From the NCBI GenBank assembly GCA_029851325.1, contig CP099830.1, positions 43,366 through 63,138 on the forward strand: a stretch of 19,773 bases of DNA. Reading direction: 5' to 3'. Source of the DNA: Candidatus Shikimatogenerans bostrichidophilus. GTDB taxonomy: Bacteria > Bacteroidota > Bacteroidia > Flavobacteriales > Blattabacteriaceae. The position numbers and the translations under genes are program-made. Positions within the stretch are counted from its first letter, which is position 1. Each line of letters opens with the position of its first letter. Positions 15,520 through 19,773 of this stretch are shown here, piece after piece. A model generated the notes under the pieces. It searched no databases and was not told the origin of the DNA. It saw only the letters and a program-made list of their open reading frames with translations.

Positions 15520-17181
15520 ATGGATTATACAAATACAAAAAAATATAACTATAATATATTAAGCAAATATTTAGATAAAATACCAAAAATAAATGTATTA
15601 GATATTTATAAAGGTAAAATTATAAATATATTAGATGATTATGTTGTTATAGATTTTGGATATAAATCTGAAGGAATTATCCCTTTAAATGAATTTAAAA
15701 ATAAAAAAATTAATATAAATGATAAAAAAGATATAATGGTCATTAAATTAAATTATAATGGAAATTGTTTATTATCTTATCAAAAAGCTAAAAAATTTAA
15801 ATCATGGATAAATATACAGAAGGCTTATAAAGAAAAAAAAAATTTAAAAGGATATATTACATCTAGAACTAAAGGTGGATTTATTCTAAATTTATATAAA
15901 AATATTTCATGTTTTTTACCAGGATCTCAAACTGATATAAACACTATAAAAGATTATGATTATTATGTAGGAAAAAAAATAGAAGTACAAATTTTAAAAA
16001 TTAATTTAAAAACAAAAAATGTTATAGTTTCACATAAAATATTGATAGAAAAAAATATAGAAAAAAATAAAAAAAAAATAATATCTACATTACAAGTAGG
16101 ACAAATTATAGAAGGGAAAGTAAAAAACATTATATATTATGGAGCTTTTATAGATTTAGGTGTAATAGATGGATTATTGCATATTACAGATATATCTTGG
16201 AAAAAAATTGATAATCCTTCAGTAGTATTAACATTAGGTAAAAAATATAATTTTCTTATACTAGGAATAGATAAAAAGAAATTAAGAGTCCAATTAGGAT
16301 TTAAACAATTAACTACTAATCCTTGGGATTTATTAATAAAAAAAATAAAAATTGGTAGTTTAATCGATGGTATAGTTACAGCAATTACAGATTATGGAGC
16401 TTTTGTAGAAATTGAAGAAGGGATAGAAGGTTTATTACATGTATCTGAAATGGCCTGGGATCATGAATTAAAATCAGCTAAAGATTTTGTAAAAGTTAAT
16501 CAAAAATTAAAATGTATAATTTTAAATATTGATAAAGATGATAAAAAAATATATTTAAGTATAAAAAGATTAGAAAAAGATCCTTGGGAACAAATAATAA
16601 AAAAATATACAATAGGAACTAAACATACAGGTATTATTAGTAAAATATTTCAAAATAATTATGGATTAAAAATTAAATTAGATAATAATTTATATGGGAT
16701 ATTATTAAATTATGATATTTCTTGGTATTATGATATTGAAAATTTATCTTTAGAATATAAAATAGGTAATACAATAGATGTTGTTATTTTATCTATTGAT
16801 TCTAATATGAGAAAAATTTATTTAGGACATAAACAATTAAATGATAGTAAATGGAATGAATATCAAAAAATATATAAAATAAATAGTATTCATGAAGGTA
16901 AAATAATAAAAATATATAAAAGAGGTATTGCCTTAAAAAATAAAAATCATAAAGATTTAATATTTTATATACCTTATAGATTTTTAAAAGATTTTAAAAA
17001 TAAAATAGGAGATACTATTAAATTTGGAATTCTAGAATTTAATATAAAATATAAAAAAATTATAGTTACTCCTTATATAAAAACAAAAACTATTAGAAAT
17101 ATGGAAAAATCTACTTTTGGGGATTTATATGAATTAAATGTTATAAAAAAAAGAATAGAAGAAGAAGAAAATAAACAATAA
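15520..17181 (+). CDS. rpsA: 30S ribosomal protein S1 with six S1 domains
   Basis: S1 holds mRNA on the small subunit, which matters most where Shine-Dalgarno sites are weak, as here. Six OB-fold S1 domains can be placed at about residues 28-87, 106-172, 194-262, 279-349, 366-438 and 456-517. Domains 3 and 4 are best preserved (YYGAFIDLGVIDGLLHITDI; DYGAFVEIEEGIEGLLHVSE), while 1, 2, 5 and 6 are clearly diverged. The segments between domains carry the usual NPW and DPW markers. The tail STFGDLYELNVIKKRIEEEE is the Bacteroidota S1 C-terminus. At 553 residues it is somewhat shorter than the approximately 590-620 of free-living relatives, through trimmed ends. The start has no good Shine-Dalgarno sequence. 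A G+C hairpin follows 3 nt after the stop. Confidence 0.96.
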   Translation: MDYTNTKKYNYNILSKYLDKIPKINVLDIYKGKIINILDDYVVIDFGYKSEGIIPLNEFKNKKININDKKDIMVIKLNYNGNCLLSYQKAKKFKSWINIQKAYKEKKNLKGYITSRTKGGFILNLYKNISCFLPGSQTDINTIKDYDYYVGKKIEVQILKINLKTKNVIVSHKILIEKNIEKNKKKIISTLQVGQIIEGKVKNIIYYGAFIDLGVIDGLLHITDISWKKIDNPSVVLTLGKKYNFLILGIDKKKLRVQLGFKQLTTNPWDLLIKKIKIGSLIDGIVTAITDYGAFVEIEEGIEGLLHVSEMAWDHELKSAKDFVKVNQKLKCIILNIDKDDKKIYLSIKRLEKDPWEQIIKKYTIGTKHTGIISKIFQNNYGLKIKLDNNLYGILLNYDISWYYDIENLSLEYKIGNTIDVVILSIDSNMRKIYLGHKQLNDSKWNEYQKIYKINSIHEGKIIKIYKRGIALKNKNHKDLIFYIPYRFLKDFKNKIGDTIKFGILEFNIKYKKIIVTPYIKTKTIRNMEKSTFGDLYELNVIKKRIEEEENKQ

Positions 17182-17202
17182 TTTCCCCCTACGGGGGTTA
17201 TT
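17177..17202 (+). terminator. CCCCC/GGGGG hairpin after rpsA
   Basis: CCCCC (17185-17189) and GGGGG (17193-17197) pair around the loop TAC. Outside a three-T bulge on the left, AATAA (17177-17181, including the rpsA stop) can pair with TTATT (17198-17202). The T-run after the stem is broken (TTATTTAG), so it would be a moderate terminator for rpsA and, being symmetric, might also act on the convergent RecB-like gene. It could alternatively protect the rpsA mRNA 3' end. It is the most G+C-rich spot in the window. Confidence 0.75.
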
Positions 17203-17216
17203 TAGTTAATGTATAG

Positions 17217-19773
17217 TTATTGACATATTTTATATATATATTTTATTTTATCTTTTTTAATATAAAATATTAAACTATAATATTTATTATTATATATTTT
17301 TTTTAACACCATAATTTTTTTTAAAATATTATTAATAATATTATTTATATTATATCTTTTTCTATTTATAATTTTTATAATATAATAGACGTTATTTATT
17401 TTTATTGAATTATTAAATTCTATTATTTTATTATTATAATAATATTCTATTTTTAGAATATTTATTTTATTATTATTACTACTAATTACTTTAGTCTTTA
17501 AATATTTAATAATTTTTTTTTTATATAGATATTGAAATGTATACTTTTGGGGTTTTTTATAGTTAATTAGTTTTATTTTTTTGAAATAAAAATTATTTAT
17601 TAAAGTATTAGTATGAGTATTCTTTTTAATAATTTTTTTTTTTATCCCAAAAGAATATATTTTTTTTTTTCTTTTCCATACATTCAATTTTTTTAAAAAT
17701 TCTTGGAATAAAGAATATATATTTAAGGAATTATCATTTTTATAAATAAAAATAATTAATTCATTTTTAGCTCTAGTAGTTAAATTATATAAAATATTAA
17801 AATTATCTATTTGTTTTTTTCTGATAAAATTCTCTATATCTTTTTTATTATATATTTTTTTATTAAAATATATATCATTTAGACATTGTTTTTTATTATA
17901 TAAAATATTCCATTTAAATAAAGGTAAAATTATAATTTTAGAAAGTATATCTTTATTATCATTTATAGATAAAACTTTTATTATATTATTATTATTTATA
18001 TTTTTTTTATATTTGTTTCTAGACCAATAATCTAAAAAATCATATAGATTATTTTTATTTTCAAATTCATAAATAATATCTAAAAAATTATATAAAATAG
18101 ATTCATTAAAATGCAATTTTTTTATTATATATACTACTTTTTCATAAATATTTAATTTTAATAAAAAATTATAAGATATATATATATTGTTTTTTTTTAA
18201 AAAATAAAAAAAAAATTCAATTTTTTTATTGTAAATTTCTTTTTTTATTTTTATTTGTTTTAACTTATTAAGCTTATTAAATAATAGAATAAAATTTATA
18301 CGATATTTATATACATTTTTATAAAGAATAGATTTTAATAATTGTATTAATATTTTTACGTGAATTAGATCATTTAGATAGAATTCATTATTAAAAATAA
18401 TATTATTTAAAATATTATTATATTTATTTAAATTTAATATAAAATTATTTACTTCTTGCTGTGTTTTTACAAATATAATTATATCTTTGGGGGTATATCC
18501 CTGATTTAAAATTTTTTTAATATTTACTACAATATTTTTATAGTAATTATCTTTTTTACTTAAAATATTTATTTCTATATATCCATTATTTTTTTTTTTA
18601 GATAATTGTATACAGCTATTATTATATATAGCTTTATATCTTTTATATAATATATAATTATTTTTTATATAACTATATAAATTGTTATTAAATAATACTA
18701 TAAAATAATCATTTATTTTATTTTTTCTTATTTCTTTTTTAAATATAATATTATGTTTTTTATATATATTTTTTAAGTGTTTAATATACTTTATAGCATC
18801 ATCACCTTTATAAATATATTTTTTAAAATCTCCCCACAAATAAATATTATTTCCTTCATATATAATATTATTAAATAAACCCTTTAATAAGTTCCATTGA
18901 TCATTAGTTAATTTTGGATATTCATACAAAAACAATGTTTTATATGTATTACATATTTTAATATAATTATTATTATTTTTTTTTATATTTTTATTATATA
19001 TATATTTTTTTTTATTATTTTTTAATATATATAATATTAACAATTTGTAAATATTATATTCTATCAAATAATTATAATTTATATAATTTAAAGCTATTTT
19101 TTTTATAAAAGAATCATATTTATAAATAAATTTTTTAATTTTATTCTTTGATTTATCTATTTTAATTTTTTCATTTAAGTTAATTGTTTTAGAATAAAAT
19201 ATATTTATTTTTAAATTTTTTTTTAATCTTTTATTTAAAAAAGAATTATTTAAATATACTTGTTTAAGTAAATGAAAATTTATTTTTTTTTCAAAAATTT
19301 TATATATATCATTATATATAAAAGATTTTTTATTTATTTTTTTTTTTTCTAAAAAAGAATAAAATTTTACTTTCTTATTATATAAAGATTTTATATATTT
19401 TTTTTTTAAAATGATATAATTATAAATTATTTTATTTATATTTTTTTCATTAATTAATTTTATTTTATAATTATTATTTAATAATAATTTAACTTTTCTT
19501 CTTAAAAAGTTAGTAATTTTAAAATATCCTATATATATTTTTTTATATAAAAACTTTTTTATATATATATAATTTTTATTTTTTTTTTTTAAAATATTAT
19601 TTAAAAAAGAATATAATAATTTTTTACTACCTATATCATTAATATGTTTTTTAAATAAATAATTTTTATAATTATTTATATTATAATTATAATATATTTT
19701 ATTTAAGAATTTTTCTATAGTAAATATTGGCAATTTATCATAATTTAACAAGATATTTTTTAATAAAAATTTT
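17217..19773 (-). CDS. RecB/UvrD-like helicase-nuclease relative with eroded catalytic motifs, 5' end outside window
   Basis: The layout follows the RecB-type UvrD helicases of flavobacteria from the NYDKLPIFTIEKF segment (family pattern NYSxFxVxTIDSF) to the C-terminus. The frame is open through the right edge (FLLKNIL precedes), so the gene continues, and Walker A would be outside. A TTG at 19751 is only an apparent start; numbering below begins there. The family's DEFQDTSxxQW is YEYPKLTNDQW (276-286). VGDPKQSIYRWRGG is WGDFKKYIYKGD (306-317). The NYRS motif is lost near 340-350. TIHKSKGLEFPVVI is LSINDNKDILSKII (594-607), although PLFKW follows as usual. LYVALTRAxEQL survives as LYNLTTRAKNEL (654-665). 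The C-terminal nuclease region shows IKIINRKR (792-799) where IDYKTG is expected. Thus ATPase and nuclease residues are gone while at least 850 codons remain open. It is either a decaying gene or a non-catalytic protein. Family assignment is from pattern memory. Confidence 0.72.
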   Translation of the reverse strand, partial: KFLLKNILLNYDKLPIFTIEKFLNKIYYNYNINNYKNYLFKKHINDIGSKKLLYSFLNNILKKKNKNYIYIKKFLYKKIYIGYFKITNFLRRKVKLLLNNNYKIKLINEKNINKIIYNYIILKKKYIKSLYNKKVKFYSFLEKKKINKKSFIYNDIYKIFEKKINFHLLKQVYLNNSFLNKRLKKNLKINIFYSKTINLNEKIKIDKSKNKIKKFIYKYDSFIKKIALNYINYNYLIEYNIYKLLILYILKNNKKKYIYNKNIKKNNNNYIKICNTYKTLFLYEYPKLTNDQWNLLKGLFNNIIYEGNNIYLWGDFKKYIYKGDDAIKYIKHLKNIYKKHNIIFKKEIRKNKINDYFIVLFNNNLYSYIKNNYILYKRYKAIYNNSCIQLSKKKNNGYIEINILSKKDNYYKNIVVNIKKILNQGYTPKDIIIFVKTQQEVNNFILNLNKYNNILNNIIFNNEFYLNDLIHVKILIQLLKSILYKNVYKYRINFILLFNKLNKLKQIKIKKEIYNKKIEFFFYFLKKNNIYISYNFLLKLNIYEKVVYIIKKLHFNESILYNFLDIIYEFENKNNLYDFLDYWSRNKYKKNINNNNIIKVLSINDNKDILSKIIILPLFKWNILYNKKQCLNDIYFNKKIYNKKDIENFIRKKQIDNFNILYNLTTRAKNELIIFIYKNDNSLNIYSLFQEFLKKLNVWKRKKKIYSFGIKKKIIKKNTHTNTLINNFYFKKIKLINYKKPQKYTFQYLYKKKIIKYLKTKVISSNNNKINILKIEYYYNNKIIEFNNSIKINNVYYIIKIINRKRYNINNIINNILKKIMVLKKIYNNKYYSLIFYIKKDKIKYIYKICQ

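Noticed and set aside
19749..19751. TTG as the start codon of the RecB-like protein.
   Set aside because: The same frame stays open to the window edge and the residues before it (FLLKNIL) fit the family, so the gene continues beyond the window.
1..19773. UGA recoded to tryptophan as in some tiny symbionts.
   Set aside because: Conserved Trp positions I checked use TGG (for example HGW in truA), the conserved frames contain no internal TGA, and TGA ends prmC and ligA at sensible places.

Overview
The window is a densely packed, extremely A+T-rich piece of bacterial chromosome (by eye G+C is well under 20%, not computed). It carries only housekeeping genes. The organism looks like an obligate intracellular insect symbiont of the Bacteroidota/Flavobacteriales type. 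The lineage evidence is a DnaJ with only two CxxCxGxG motifs in the arrangement I know from flavobacteria, an MtaB beginning around GCKLNFSETS, a YceD(DUF177)-L32 pair, and a stand-alone DEDDh exonuclease with the flavobacterial C-terminal tail. Lys, Asn, Ile, Tyr and Phe dominate the proteins, proteins are trimmed, and most gene junctions are 1-20 bp or overlaps, all typical of genome erosion. Very low-G+C beetle symbionts such as Candidatus Shikimatogenerans, or a relative of Sulcia, would fit. The exact genus is a guess from memory.

Layout. From 1 to 6654 there is a plus-strand run: dnaJ (5' end outside the window), mnmA, mtaB, prmC, ligA and truA, with short gaps or 4-8 bp overlaps. From 6645 to 8236 a minus-strand group follows (trxB, yceD, rpmF, in transcription order), meeting truA tail to tail. 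rho (8280-9533, plus) diverges from trxB and converges on a minus-strand pair, a DEDDh exonuclease and lysS (9538-11767). rnpA and pth (11875-12625, plus) overlap each other by 50 nt. prfA (minus, 12629-13690) and pheS (plus, 13710-14693) are divergent with a 19-bp spacer. rlmB (minus, 14688-15428) and rpsA (plus, 15520-17181) are divergent with a 91-bp spacer holding ordered repeats. rpsA ends at a striking CCCCC/GGGGG hairpin. The rest, from 17217 to the right edge, is a minus-strand RecB/UvrD-like gene whose 5' end lies outside the window.

How the genes work together. Almost everything serves translation: tRNA charging (lysS, pheS), tRNA maturation and modification (rnpA, mnmA, mtaB, truA), the ribosome (rpmF, rpsA, rlmB, yceD), and termination and recycling (prfA, its methylase prmC, pth). 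The remainder covers folding and redox (dnaJ, trxB), transcription termination (rho), and a thin DNA replication/repair set (ligA, the exonuclease, the decayed RecB-like protein). Of 19 visible stop codons, 17 are TAA and 2 are TGA; none is TAG. Both TGA stops sit inside ATGA start/stop overlaps.

I see no phage, transposon, CRISPR, tRNA or rRNA gene, and no convincing new multi-gene system. The most unusual items are the long RecB-like frame that has lost its recognisable helicase and nuclease catalytic residues, the truncated rnpA that runs into pth, the repeat cluster in front of rpsA, and the isolated G+C hairpin behind it.
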